Shown: positions 8,533 through 17,651 of the stretch, piece after piece
Layout: each line of letters begins with the position of its first letter
Position numbering within the stretch: position 1 is the stretch's first letter
Program-made: the position numbers and the translations under genes
Notes under the pieces: model-generated
What the model was told of the DNA's origin: nothing
The model's database searches: none
Seen by the model: only the letters and a program-made list of their open reading frames with translations
Assembly: GCF_001858025.1 (NCBI RefSeq)
Contig: NZ_LZQD01000002.1
Location: 637,421 to 701,420, forward strand
From: Trichormus sp. NMC-1
GTDB lineage: Bacteria > Cyanobacteriota > Cyanobacteriia > Cyanobacteriales > Nostocaceae
Direction: 5' to 3'
Length of the DNA stretch: 64,000 nucleotides

Positions 8533-10092
8533 ATGAGTTACAAAGAGCAAAAAGAGCCAAAAAATCCACTAATTGGGGGTGTAGAGAAAATTCGTACAAT
8601 GATCGAGGGCTTTGACGATATTAGTCATGGCGGTTTACCAGTGGGTAGAACAACCTTAGTCAGCGGAACTTCTGGTACAGGTAAAACTTTATTATCTCTA
8701 CAATTTCTGTATAATGGCATCACCTACTTTGATGAACCAGGAGTATTTGTTACCTTCGAGGAATCACCCAGCGATATTATTAAAAATGCTCATATTTTTG
8801 GCTGGAATTTGCAACGCTTAATTGAAGAAGGGAAACTGTTTATTCTCGACGCATCACCTGATCCTGAAGGTCAAGATATCGTCGGTAACTTTGACCTTTC
8901 AGCCCTAATCGAGCGCTTACAATATGCGATTCGCAAATACAAAGCTCATCGAGTTTCCATAGACTCAATCACAGCAGTATTTCAACAATATGAAGCCGTA
9001 GGAGTAGTAAGACGAGAAATATTTCGGCTAGTAGCAAGACTCAAACAACTGAACGTTACCACTATCATTACCACAGAGCGTGGTGAAGAATATGGGCCTG
9101 TGGCTTCCTTTGGGGTAGAAGAATTTGTCTCTGACAATGTCGTAATTGTTCGCAACGTTTTAGAAGGAGAACGCCGCCGACGCACAATTGAAATTCTCAA
9201 ATTGCGCGGTACAACCCACATGAAAGGCGAATATCCATTCACAATTACAAATGCAGGAGTCAATATTTTCCCATTAGGAGCAATGCGTTTAACACAAAGG
9301 TCTTCAAATGTTCGCGTATCTTCTGGAGTCAAAACCCTGGATGAAATGTGTGGTGGTGGTTTCTTTAAAGACTCGATTATTTTAGCCACAGGAGCAACAG
9401 GTACTGGTAAAACTCTGTTAGTCAGCAAGTTTATTCAAGATGGCTGTGTGAGCGGTGAGCGGGCGATATTATTTGCTTATGAAGAATCCCGCGCTCAATT
9501 GTCTCGCAATGCTTATTCTTGGGGAATTGACTTTGAGGAATTAGAACACCAAGGTTTATTAAAAATAATTTGTACATATCCTGAATCAACCGGTTTAGAA
9601 GATCACTTGCAAATTATTAAATCAGAAATTGCCGATTTTAAGCCAGCCAGAATTGCCATTGACTCGCTCTCAGCACTAGCTAGAGGCGTAAGTAATAATG
9701 CTTTTCGACAATTTGTGATCGGTGTTACAGGTTATGCTAAACAAGAAGAAATTACTGGTTTCTTTACTAACACCAGTGATCAATTTATGGGATCACATTC
9801 CATTACTGACTCTCACATTTCCACGATTACTGATACAATTTTAATGTTGCAGTATGTAGAAATTCATGGTGAAATGTCGCGGGCAATCAACGTCTTTAAA
9901 ATGCGGGGTTCGTGGCACGATAAAGGGATTCGGGAGTACAATATTACGGCTGATGGTCCTAATATTAAAGATTCCTTCCGTAATTACGAACGAATTGTCA
10001 GTGGCGCTCCTACCCGCGTTAGCATAGATGAAAAGGCGGAACTTTCTCGCATTGTCAAACGTTTTGAAGAGAAGCAGGGTTCTGATTCTTAA
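8533..10092 (+). CDS. kaiC: Circadian clock ATPase/kinase KaiC
   Basis: 519 residues, the same length as Synechococcus KaiC. A double RecA-like ATPase that forms hexamers; CI hydrolyses ATP and sets the period, CII autophosphorylates. The CI Walker A is GTSGTGKT (residues 45-52) followed by the catalytic EE at about 76-77. The CII Walker A is GATGTGKT at about 289-296 with a second EE. The phosphorylation pair Ser-Thr sits in SHISTITDT, at about 431/432. The A-loop and C-terminal tail used by KaiA are present. Start is the ATG at 8533 (MSYKEQKEPKNPLIGGVEKI). Third gene of the kai cluster, followed 125 bp downstream by the TolC-like gene on the same strand. Confidence 0.98.
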   Translation: MSYKEQKEPKNPLIGGVEKIRTMIEGFDDISHGGLPVGRTTLVSGTSGTGKTLLSLQFLYNGITYFDEPGVFVTFEESPSDIIKNAHIFGWNLQRLIEEGKLFILDASPDPEGQDIVGNFDLSALIERLQYAIRKYKAHRVSIDSITAVFQQYEAVGVVRREIFRLVARLKQLNVTTIITTERGEEYGPVASFGVEEFVSDNVVIVRNVLEGERRRRTIEILKLRGTTHMKGEYPFTITNAGVNIFPLGAMRLTQRSSNVRVSSGVKTLDEMCGGGFFKDSIILATGATGTGKTLLVSKFIQDGCVSGERAILFAYEESRAQLSRNAYSWGIDFEELEHQGLLKIICTYPESTGLEDHLQIIKSEIADFKPARIAIDSLSALARGVSNNAFRQFVIGVTGYAKQEEITGFFTNTSDQFMGSHSITDSHISTITDTILMLQYVEIHGEMSRAINVFKMRGSWHDKGIREYNITADGPNIKDSFRNYERIVSGAPTRVSIDEKAELSRIVKRFEEKQGSDS

Positions 10093-10217
10093 ATTCGGTG
10101 GGAAAGCCTGCACTGTAACGCCTAAGCGGTTAGCTTCGGGTAGTTCACTATCGTGCTATATTCTGTGTGAAGACAAGTTTTCTGCCGCTAGAATAGATTT
10201 TCGTGTGAGGGGATGCG

Positions 10218-12122
10218 GTGAAAGGACAGCAATTATTTCATAGTTTTTTACCTGGTGTAACAGCAGCGGTATTAACAACTCAGTCAGCTTGGGCGGGTAC
10301 GGTCAAAGTAGGTGAAGTCAAAACGGCTTCTTCCCCTATAGTATTGACTGCAACAGATGCAAAAGCCTCGGTTGTGGACAACATGAATCAGCAACTACCC
10401 AATAGGGCGGTTGATAGTTCTCCAGTCTTAGTACCTACCCTTGATTTCAATAACCTCAATGTGAAGCCTAAAGGTAATCATATTGTTCCAGAAATCGCTG
10501 AGGTTAATCATAAAAGTTTGCCAGGAGATCAAATACCGAAAACAATTTTACCAATTTCAGTGACTGGGACAAAGTTAACACAGTTATTTGAGAGCAAAAA
10601 ATGTTTACGAACAAAGCAGAACAGCCAAGCTGCTTTGCTCTCAGGCTCAACAAACTGTTTACAAAAAAATGCCTCTAGTAATCGGTTAGCCCAGGCTACT
10701 ACCACTACTGAATCAGAAACGCCTAATAATTCAGAGCAGCCTGTTCAAAACTCAGACACTGTAACGCCTGCACCTACAGGTTCTACAGAGACTTCTGAAT
10801 ACCTGAATCCCAGTCCCAATCCTCTACTATTTCCCACGAAACCAGAGGAAGTGACAGTTCAGGGCAATCAGCCAATTACTTTGGCACAGGCTCTAGAACT
10901 GGCAAAGCGCAATAATAATGAACTACAGGTGTCAATATTGCAGTTAGAACGCAGTAGAGGCTCTGTCAAGGAACAACAAGCTTCTTTGTTGCCAACTGTG
11001 GGGCTGACTGGTCGTATTACTAACAGCCGTAGTAGTAGCAGTACATTGCAAGCTAAACGAACACAGAGGTTAAATCCCAATGCACCGGACGCTGAATCTG
11101 ATACCAGCTTTACTAGTGAAGCACAACTGAGATATGACCTTTATACCTCTGGGAGACGGAACGCGGCTATTAGAGAAGCTGAGGAAAATATCCGCATTCA
11201 GGAGTTGGATGTAGAGCGGCAATCAGAGGATATTCGCTTGAATGTTGCCATAGAATACTATGAATTGCAACGAGCAGATGAAAATGTCCGGATTTCTCAG
11301 TCAGCGGTGCAGAATTCTGAGGCGAGTTTGCGAGATGCACAGGCTCTAGAACGGGCAGGTGTGGGTACAAGGTTCGATGTGTTGCGATCGCAGGTGAACT
11401 TAGCAAATGCCCAACAAGACCTCACTAATGCTCGCTCTCAACAAGAAATTGCACGTCGTCGTTTAGCAACTCGCTTAAATATTCCCCAGTCGGCAAATAT
11501 TACTGCGGCAGATCCTGTACAGTTAGCTGGTCTTTGGCAGGAAACTCTCGAACAGAGTATTGTCTTAGCTTATCAAAACCGTCCTGAACTGCAACAGCAG
11601 TTGGCACAGCGGAATGTGAGCGAGCAGCAAAGAAGACAGGCTTTAGCTTCGTTGGGACCACAAATTAGTTTAGTTGCCAGCTATGATTTGTTAGATGTGT
11701 TTAATGATAATACCAACGTTAGCGATGGTTATTCAGTCGGCGTGCAAGCAACCCTAAATTTATACGATGGGGGCGCAGCAAAAGCCAGAGCATCTCAGGC
11801 AAAATCTAATATAGCGATCGCTGAAACTAATTTTTCTGAACAACGTAACCAAATCCGCTTTCAAGTAGAACAAGCCTATTCTACCCAGCGTTCTAATTTA
11901 GAAAATGTCCAAACTGCTAACGCGGCTCTAGAACAAGCTAAAGAGTCTTTACGGTTAGCTCGTTTGCGATTCCAAGCAGGTGTAGGTACTCAAACTGATG
12001 TCATTAACTCAGAAAATGACCTCACAAGATCCGAAGGTAATCGCATTCGCGCCATTTTGGATTACAACCGAGCTTTGACTGAATTACAACGCTACGTCAC
12101 TTCCAGAGCTTTTAATAAGTAA
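10218..12122 (+). CDS. hgdD: TolC-family outer-membrane efflux protein, likely HgdD
   Basis: 634 residues. An outer-membrane channel-tunnel protein that in Nostoc exports heterocyst envelope glycolipids with the DevBCA ABC transporter and also serves other efflux. A GTG start precedes a signal peptide ending near AWA (residue about 25). A low-complexity linker of about 180 residues follows, longer than in E. coli TolC. Two OEP repeats then run from about 215 to 630, with the typical coiled-coil helices (NLANAQQDLTNARSQQEIARRRL; RLARLRFQAGVGTQTDVINS). The name rests on position: I recall the TolC homologue HgdD (alr2887) immediately after kaiC in Nostoc sp. PCC 7120. A terminator follows at 12151. 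Confidence 0.85.
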   Translation: MKGQQLFHSFLPGVTAAVLTTQSAWAGTVKVGEVKTASSPIVLTATDAKASVVDNMNQQLPNRAVDSSPVLVPTLDFNNLNVKPKGNHIVPEIAEVNHKSLPGDQIPKTILPISVTGTKLTQLFESKKCLRTKQNSQAALLSGSTNCLQKNASSNRLAQATTTTESETPNNSEQPVQNSDTVTPAPTGSTETSEYLNPSPNPLLFPTKPEEVTVQGNQPITLAQALELAKRNNNELQVSILQLERSRGSVKEQQASLLPTVGLTGRITNSRSSSSTLQAKRTQRLNPNAPDAESDTSFTSEAQLRYDLYTSGRRNAAIREAEENIRIQELDVERQSEDIRLNVAIEYYELQRADENVRISQSAVQNSEASLRDAQALERAGVGTRFDVLRSQVNLANAQQDLTNARSQQEIARRRLATRLNIPQSANITAADPVQLAGLWQETLEQSIVLAYQNRPELQQQLAQRNVSEQQRRQALASLGPQISLVASYDLLDVFNDNTNVSDGYSVGVQATLNLYDGGAAKARASQAKSNIAIAETNFSEQRNQIRFQVEQAYSTQRSNLENVQTANAALEQAKESLRLARLRFQAGVGTQTDVINSENDLTRSEGNRIRAILDYNRALTELQRYVTSRAFNK

Positions 12123-12150
12123 ATAAATACAAACTTTTTTTAAAAGCCCC

Positions 12151-12197
12151 AAAAGCCTCATTTAGCAGTGTAATTACTAGCAAATGAGGCTTTTTTG
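12151..12197 (+). terminator. Intrinsic terminator after the TolC-like gene
   Basis: Stem AAAAGCCTCATTT pairs with AAATGAGGCTTTT around a loop of about 20 bases, followed by a T run. It lies about 30 bp after the stop of the TolC-like gene. Confidence 0.85.
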
Positions 12198-12382
12198 TCA
12201 AAAAGGCTATATTGGGTAAAGTCAGGGAAGACGCGGGGATTCAGTGACGGGAAGATGGGGAGATGGGGAGATTTATTTGTAGCTTTAATTTAAGTGAATT
12301 GATATATAGCCGTGGACAGGGTGGTTAGGACATCAATTGATAATGAAACTCCTACTACAAGATGGTTTTACTCCTGACTCCT

Positions 12383-12410
12383 GTACGGGCGTATTGCAAT
12401 ACGCCCCTAC
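12383..12410. repeat. Dispersed 28-bp palindrome, copy 1
   Basis: A palindrome with half-site GTAGGGGCGTATTG and its reverse complement; this copy has one change (GTACGGGCG). Other copies are at 27133-27160 and 45933-45960. It lies in the 335-bp space between the TolC-like gene and the next gene, which otherwise contains the terminator and a GATGGGGA-type repeat. Confidence 0.85.
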
Positions 12411-12457
12411 TGACTCCTGCTATAACAACTGAAAACTGATCAAAGATAAAAGAACTC

Positions 12458-12835
12458 ATGACTAAAGTGACATCACAAGAAATTGCCCAGTTCCGCTCTC
12501 AATTGGCAGATGATTCTCAAGCAATGGAAGCGCTAGACTTAATAGAGGATTGTGACGGAGACTTAGAAGATGCAGCCATGTCTCTAGCAATTCGGGCTGG
12601 ACAACAACCAGAAAGAACGAATGCTGAGTGGTTAGACGCATTGGCCAGAAAATGGCGGGCGGTGATTTGTGAACAAGAATATCGAGAAGACTTGGTGAAC
12701 GGCTCAATTCCAGCCATGATGACACATCTAACCACAATACCCGCTTTTCCGAAAATTTTAGCAACCCCAGTTTTGATATATATTCTCAAACAAGGTGTCA
12801 ATACTTTTTGCGAGCCATTGGATTCGTTAAAGTAA
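12458..12835 (+). CDS. Conserved cyanobacterial protein with UBA-like N-terminus, unknown function
   Basis: 125 residues. Residues about 20-47 (ALDLIEDCDGDLEDAAMSLAIR) resemble a UBA-like three-helix motif, in which a D-G-D turn precedes a helix. The rest has Trp-rich and hydrophobic segments (EWLDALARKWRAVICEQEY; PVLIYILKQG). The protein looks cytosolic or peripherally bound, with no signal peptide. I recognise it only as a conserved cyanobacterial hypothetical. It is on the same strand as its neighbours and separated from the next gene by 100 bp. Function unknown. Confidence 0.7.
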   Translation: MTKVTSQEIAQFRSQLADDSQAMEALDLIEDCDGDLEDAAMSLAIRAGQQPERTNAEWLDALARKWRAVICEQEYREDLVNGSIPAMMTHLTTIPAFPKILATPVLIYILKQGVNTFCEPLDSLK

Positions 12836-12935
12836 TACAGCTGCCCAGCTGGTTTCCTCCTGAGATCTGGAACCAGTGCTGATACGCTGTTAATTAAGCA
12901 AAACCTCTGTCAGATTACTATTTTAATTAAAATCA

Positions 12936-13436
12936 ATGAATTACCTTGTGGCCGTATTATCAGACCGTATTCAAGCCGAAGCCGCTTATTTAGACTTAGA
13001 AAAAGTAGGCATAAAAAGCAGTATCCTAGGTAGAGGGTACAAAACCGCTGATGAGTTTGGCTTAATTGACCCGAAAGAGCAAGCTATAAAGCAAGCGCAA
13101 CTTATGTCATTCTGGCTGGTTCCCTTTGGCTTTTTTGCAGGTTTTACTTTCAGTTTCATCACTGGGTTGAATACCTTTGCTTGGGCGGGGGAAATTGGCA
13201 ATCATGTTGTTGGTGGGCTACTGGGTGCCGGTAGTGGTGCAATGGGTAGCGTAGTTGTTGGTGGTGGAGTTGGTTTAGTTTCAGGTGGTGGAGATGCTTT
13301 ACCCTATCGCAACCGCTTGGATGCTGGTAAGTACATAATTGTAGTTGAGGGTTCAGAAACTCTTACTCGCCAAGCTACCCGCATATTACGTCAGTTTGAT
13401 CCAGAAAATATCCAGGGTTATGCTGAAACTAATTAA
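12936..13436 (+). CDS. Small membrane protein with glycine-zipper core
   Basis: 166 residues. The N-terminal about 50 residues form a soluble domain (MNYLVAVLSDRIQAEAAYLDLEKVGI) resembling the ferredoxin-like heads of DUF1269 or general-stress 17M proteins. Two membrane segments follow: residues 56-80, and a glycine-zipper stretch at about 90-118 (GGLLGAGSGAMGSVVVGGG). A C-terminal domain (KYIIVVEGSETLTRQATRIL) completes the fold and may pack on the first domain. No enzyme motif. Conserved in cyanobacteria as far as I can judge; function unknown. An STRR array starts at its stop codon. Confidence 0.7.
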   Translation: MNYLVAVLSDRIQAEAAYLDLEKVGIKSSILGRGYKTADEFGLIDPKEQAIKQAQLMSFWLVPFGFFAGFTFSFITGLNTFAWAGEIGNHVVGGLLGAGSGAMGSVVVGGGVGLVSGGGDALPYRNRLDAGKYIIVVEGSETLTRQATRILRQFDPENIQGYAETN

Positions 13437-13477
13437 TTGGTCATTAGTCATTGGTCATTTGTCATTGGTCATTTGTG
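13437..13477. repeat. STRR array TTGGTCA
   Basis: About six drifting copies of TTGGTCA, one of the classical STRR heptamers of heterocystous cyanobacteria, directly after the stop of the preceding gene. A short CCAGTCC-type array follows, up to the start codon of the S4-domain gene. Confidence 0.9.
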
Positions 13478-13529
13478 AATTCGCCCTTCTGCTTTCTTTC
13501 CAGTCCCCAATCTCCAGTCCCCAGTCCCC

Positions 13530-14309
13530 ATGTTACCCAGAGAAGAACTTTTAAAAGGTGTTGAAAACCGCGAGAGTATTGCCCGTGTAATTGACCAGGC
13601 AGAACAAGCTATAAAGACCTGGGAAGTGGTTTTTACTGATTTTTTATCTCCGCCAGAGTTGGCAGAAATTCAACGGGTGTTTAGTCGATTAACAGACGTG
13701 CATTTAGTGGCGTGGGGTGGTTATCCTCAAGCTGAACGCCAAAGAATTGCGATCGCACGTTCTGAATTACCATTAGATTCATCTCAAGTCGCTATCAGTG
13801 CTTTAGAAATTGCGGGTAATTTCTTGTTTGATACCGCAACTCACCGCGACTATTTAGGCGCAATGTTGGGGACGGGAATTGTTCGGGAAAAGACAGGAGA
13901 TGTGATTGTTTTGGGAGAGAGAGGGGCGCAGGTAATTGTCGTCCCGGAATTGGCGGAATTTCTGGAAATGAGTCTCCAACAAGTGCGTTCAGTTCCTGTG
14001 AAAACCCAGCGGATTGATATTAATGAGTTAAAAGTCCGAGAACCGAAGAAAAAAGAATTGACGACGGTGGAAGCTTCTTTGCGTTTAGATGCGATCGCAT
14101 CTGCCGGTTTTGGAATGTCTCGCAGCAAAATGGTGGATTTAATTGACTCTAATGATGTTCGTGTCAATTGGAAAGAAATCACCCAAGCCAGTTCTCAAGT
14201 CAAATCAGGCGATTTAATCGCAATTCGCGGTAAAGGACGTTTAGAAGTTGGCGAAATCGCTGTTACTAAAAAAGACCGTTACCGCGTGCAATTGACTCGA
14301 TTTATGTAG
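13530..14309 (+). CDS. Photosystem II S4-domain protein (YlmH-like RNA-binding)
   Basis: 259 residues. Residues 1-180 match the YlmH-like N-terminal region (MLPREELLKGVENRESIARVIDQAEQ; GGYPQAERQRIAIARSE), and residues about 186-245 form an S4 RNA-binding domain (LRLDAIASAGFGMSRSKMVDLI; VKSGDLIAIRGKGRLEVGEI). The family is called photosystem II S4 domain protein in cyanobacteria and chloroplasts; YlmH relatives act in ribosome rescue or cell division. A molecular role in photosystem II biogenesis is not shown by the sequence. Start codon ATG at 13530 lies at the end of a C-rich repeat without a clear Shine-Dalgarno site. An STRR block follows the stop. Confidence 0.88.
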   Translation: MLPREELLKGVENRESIARVIDQAEQAIKTWEVVFTDFLSPPELAEIQRVFSRLTDVHLVAWGGYPQAERQRIAIARSELPLDSSQVAISALEIAGNFLFDTATHRDYLGAMLGTGIVREKTGDVIVLGERGAQVIVVPELAEFLEMSLQQVRSVPVKTQRIDINELKVREPKKKELTTVEASLRLDAIASAGFGMSRSKMVDLIDSNDVRVNWKEITQASSQVKSGDLIAIRGKGRLEVGEIAVTKKDRYRVQLTRFM

Positions 14310-14318
14310 GTGAGAGGG

Positions 14319-14507
14319 AACAGGTGACAGGTGACAGGTGACAGGTGACAGGTGACAGGTGACAGGTGACAGGTGACAGGTGACAGGTGACAGGTGACAG
14401 GTGACAGGTGACAGGTGACAGGTGACAGGTGACAGGGAACAGGGAACAGGGAACAAGTAAGTTCTCTAATTACGAATTACGAATTACGAATTACGAATTA
14501 CGAATTA
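14319..14507. repeat. Composite STRR block GTGACAG, GGGAACA, ATTACGA
   Basis: About 16 copies of GTGACAG, three of AGGGAAC, a spacer of about 15 bp, then five to six copies of ATTACGA. Order and orientation match the reverse complement of the block at 2912-3344. The last array overlaps the 3' end of the SDR gene and sets its stop. Confidence 0.92.
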
Positions 14508-15279
14508 CTTTAAACTGTTTTGCCACCAAATTCACTAAAGATTCTCTTGGTAAAAATCTGTGCATATTCACAATGACTCGATTTCCTAAACCACCACTAA
14601 CTACTGTCGAGTCACCTTTTTCTAAAGCTTGCAAAGCATCATCCACAACTTCTTTAGGAGAGGCTATTTTATTTGTTGAACCTGCCAAAGCTGTGGGAAA
14701 CTTAGCTTCTGTGAAAAAGTCTGTTTCTGTTGGCCCTGGACAAACTACCAAAACCCGGACACCATAATCACGATTTTCTGCCCATAATGCTTCACTAAAA
14801 CTGAGAACGAAAGCTTTAGTTGCTGCATAAACAGAAAGATAAGGCATTGGTTGAAATCCCGCAATTGAAGAAACATTAATAATGCTTCCTGAACGGCGTT
14901 CTCGCATTAAAGGTAGAAATTTATGAGTTAAATCTACCAATGCCATAATATTTAATTGAATCATATTTAATTGTCGTTGCCCGTCTCTTTCCGCAAAGTC
15001 GCCATAATCGCCAAACCCAGCATTATTGATTAACAAATCAATTGTTAATCCTTTAGCTTTGAGCAAATCAAATACATCATTAGTGGCATTAGGTTCAGTT
15101 AAGTCTTTGGCTATAATCTCGACTTGAACGTTGTGTTTTTGTTGTAATTGTGTGGCTATTTCTTCCAACTTCTCTACTGAACGTGCAATCAGAACAAGAT
15201 TTGTTTGACGTGCAGCAAGTTCTTCTGCAAAAGCTTTACCAATTCCCCCAGAAGCCCCGGTAACTAAAGCTGTTGACAT
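14491..15279 (-). CDS. Short-chain dehydrogenase/reductase (classical SDR)
   Basis: 262 residues, an NAD(P)-dependent oxidoreductase. The sequence has the Rossmann motif TGASGGIG (8-15), NNAG (85-88), Asn110, the catalytic Ser at 137/138 (NVSSIAG) and YAATK (Tyr151, Lys155), then PGPTETDFF. It belongs to the DltE/YqjQ-like group; the substrate cannot be predicted. No signal peptide, so it is cytosolic. The C-terminal residues VIRNS and the stop are encoded by the ATTACGA array, so the native C-terminus was probably altered by repeat invasion. Monocistronic, convergent with the S4-domain gene. Confidence 0.9.
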   Translation of the reverse strand: MSTALVTGASGGIGKAFAEELAARQTNLVLIARSVEKLEEIATQLQQKHNVQVEIIAKDLTEPNATNDVFDLLKAKGLTIDLLINNAGFGDYGDFAERDGQRQLNMIQLNIMALVDLTHKFLPLMRERRSGSIINVSSIAGFQPMPYLSVYAATKAFVLSFSEALWAENRDYGVRVLVVCPGPTETDFFTEAKFPTALAGSTNKIASPKEVVDDALQALEKGDSTVVSGGLGNRVIVNMHRFLPRESLVNLVAKQFKVIRNS

Positions 15280-15483
15280 TTTAAGTATTATCTGATTTAT
15301 TTAATCACCTTATTTATGGTAGCAACTCTTTTCCGAATCTGTGGTGGTTAAAAAAAGTTGATTTGTGAATATAGCAATCCTACTAAATGATTTGTGCAAA
15401 AATGTGTTCCCTGTTGTCGGATGATTTCTATATGTATAATTTTCCGCGAAAAGAGGGAATACTAGTTTAAGTAGCGATTAGGT

Positions 15484-16758
15484 ATGACTATGTTCGGGAA
15501 AATCAAATTTGCAGCTATGCTCATGGCAGGTACAGCGGGGGTGGTGTGGGTTGTAAACTTACCTTATCCCATGATTCGCAAACCTGTAGCGCAGGTAGCA
15601 CCAATTCTGTTGTTACCTAGCTTTATGAGTATGGATCATCATTACCGAGGTGCAATTGATTCCCTAGAACAAGCAGATCAGTTAGTAAGTCGAGCTACTA
15701 GTACTGCGGATATTGAACTAGGTGGAGAAAAAGTCAAAGCTGCAAAAAAACACTTGAAAAATTTACCAGTTTGGTTTTTGGGTTACTATCCTCAGCGTTA
15801 TTGTAGTCTGTTTAGTTGTTCCTGGCAGTTTACTTTGGATGAATTTGAACAAGCACGAAAACGGGTAGCACGACTAGATGCGGTAGTTTTCCAAGACAAA
15901 AACGCTTTGATTCCCTTGAATGAAGCCAAAAAGGATCTATTGGCAGCAAAGCTGCAATATGAACAAGCTACAAATACAAAAGATAGAGAAAGTGCGATCG
16001 CATCCTGGCAAATAGCGATCGATCAATTAGAGGAAATTTCCCAACAAACATTAGCAGGTAAAACTGCCCAAACTCAACTTACAGCTTACAAACGGGATTT
16101 TGATAATGCGCGGATTGGTAATTTTATCGCTGCTGCACAAGAATTTGATTTAGAAGCTCAGAAAGTTCAACCTACAAAATCTCAAGCTGCATCGGAATTA
16201 TGGCTACAAGCAATTAACCGACTTGAACAAGTTCCCAATGACAATCCCCGCTATTTAGATGCACAAAAATTAATTGCTGCATACCAAGTCAAACAAAAAA
16301 CGGTGGTTGATACCCGCAGTGGTACATATGTTGAAGGGGCAAAACAGTTTGCCTTAGCAGCTGCTAAAGCTTCTCAAAATCCACCTCATACGGCTCTTGA
16401 GTGGGAACAAATTGGGAATTTATGGGAAAAAGCGATTCGGCAATTAGAAAATATTCAAGTTCAAGAACCGAGTTATGTGGAAGCGCAAAAATTACTAGCA
16501 CAGTATCAAACTAACTTGGGAATTATTAATAATCGTCGTCAAATTGAAAGTGATTCACAGCAAATTCTCAATCAAGCTAACAAAGAAATCCAAAGATTGA
16601 TTGCCAGCACACCTGCTGATAATAATGAGATTAAAGCTGAAATTCACGGAATTATCACTCAGTTGAACAGTGTAAAATCAGGAACCACTGCATATCCTGA
16701 AGCACGGCGATTATTGACATTGGCGAATAATAAGCTCAAGCAGCTACAGGCACAATAA
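15484..16758 (+). CDS. Membrane-anchored helical-repeat protein of unknown function
   Basis: 424 residues. One N-terminal hydrophobic segment (residues 8-28) probably anchors the protein with the rest in the periplasm. The remainder is almost all alpha-helix with three or more repeats of about 75 residues that share a pattern (ASELWLQAINRLEQVPNDNPRYLDAQKL; LEWEQIGNLWEKAIRQLENIQVQEPSYVEAQKL), which looks TPR-like. Two or three Cys residues (YCSLFSCSW, about 107-112) may form a disulfide. Conserved in cyanobacteria to my memory, with no assigned function. A scaffold role in the envelope is inference. The tRNA-Val gene lies 70 bp downstream. Confidence 0.75.
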   Translation: MTMFGKIKFAAMLMAGTAGVVWVVNLPYPMIRKPVAQVAPILLLPSFMSMDHHYRGAIDSLEQADQLVSRATSTADIELGGEKVKAAKKHLKNLPVWFLGYYPQRYCSLFSCSWQFTLDEFEQARKRVARLDAVVFQDKNALIPLNEAKKDLLAAKLQYEQATNTKDRESAIASWQIAIDQLEEISQQTLAGKTAQTQLTAYKRDFDNARIGNFIAAAQEFDLEAQKVQPTKSQAASELWLQAINRLEQVPNDNPRYLDAQKLIAAYQVKQKTVVDTRSGTYVEGAKQFALAAAKASQNPPHTALEWEQIGNLWEKAIRQLENIQVQEPSYVEAQKLLAQYQTNLGIINNRRQIESDSQQILNQANKEIQRLIASTPADNNEIKAEIHGIITQLNSVKSGTTAYPEARRLLTLANNKLKQLQAQ

Positions 16759-16827
16759 GTAATTAGCTGCCAATTATGCTTGACAATTGCTAAAAGGATA
16801 TGCTAATTTAGATGTTCATGTGGTTAA

Positions 16828-16901
<74 letters not shown>

Positions 16902-16914
16902 TTGAAACTGTAAA

Positions 16915-16966
16915 GCCAGGGAATAAATTCCCTGTCTAATAGCTAAAGTCGGTTTAAACCGACTAA
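16915..16966. repeat. REP pair left of the RAYT gene
   Basis: Two palindromes in tandem: one with CAGGGAA and TTCCCTG arms, the other AGTCGGTTTAAACCGACT. The same 52 bp recur inverted at 17652-17703 with about two mismatches, bracketing the transposase pseudogene. Confidence 0.88.
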
Positions 16967-17004
16967 TTTTGATATGTTTAATCGGGTTTAATGTATTTTG
17001 GTTA

Positions 17005-17466
17005 TTAGTCGGTAAATTTATTTTCTGATTTTGTTGGAGGTTGGGGTGGTTTATCTAAATCTGTTTCTTGTTCTAATAATGCAATTGTCGTTCCATTGAA
17101 ATGATGTATTTTTTGATTATGCACATAATCAATAGCTTCTTGTAATTGTTTACCTCCTACAGAAAAAACACCATATCCTTCCTGCTAGGCAAATTGTTGT
17201 TTTACATTACCTAAAGAATGATTATAATGATAGGCACTACTACCTTTTAAAGTTTTCACAAATTCAGCAATAGACAATGTAGGAGGAATAGAAACCACCA
17301 AATGAATATGGTCTTCAATTCCACCAATAGCATGAATTATACACCCTAAATAATCCGCCTTGCCAATTAAATAACCATAAAATTTTTCCTCTATATCATT
17401 GGTGATTAAAGGCTCGCGTTTTTTCGTAGCCCAAACAATATGATAATACAACCGCCATAAAGCCAT
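17005..17466 (-). pseudogene. REP-associated tyrosine transposase (RAYT, Y1_Tnp) with in-frame TAG
   Basis: An IS200-like HUH transposase that acts on REP hairpins. The N-terminal 93 codons (MALWRLYYHIVWATKKREPL) carry the HUH motif in EDHIHLVV and the catalytic Tyr region (KGSSAYHYNHSLG). At 17185-17187 a TAG interrupts the frame. Reading on in the same frame gives 59 more codons beginning QEGYGVFSVGGKQLQEAI and ending at a TAA at 17005-17007. In related proteins the interrupted place reads FAWQEGYGVF, so a TGG (Trp) codon became TAG. The total of 153 codons is normal for the family. The gene is flanked by inverted REP pairs. It is probably inactive unless the TAG is read through. Confidence 0.9.
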
Positions 17467-17504
17467 AATGGATTTAAAAACAATAACAATAAATGTCTAA
17501 TTGT

Positions 17505-17553
17505 CCAGGGAATAAATTAAGAGTCTCAAAGTTAAAGTCCGTTGAAACGGACT
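17505..17553. repeat. Diverged REP pair upstream of the RAYT gene
   Basis: A decayed version of the flanking REP pair: CCAGGGAATAAATT followed by the palindrome AGTCCGTTGAAACGGACT. Same orientation as the copy at 16915-16966. Confidence 0.75.
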
Positions 17554-17651
17554 CACATGATATTACCAAAAAATTGAATTAATTAAATTAAAAACCGAAA
17601 TTTCCATTATTACCCAAAAATCCAAAAAAAGAATAACATAAAAACCCCATT

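Noticed and set aside
14241-14456. Minus-strand frame encoding a repeated SPVTCHL peptide
   Set aside because: Also a translation of a heptamer array (GTGACAG), not a gene.
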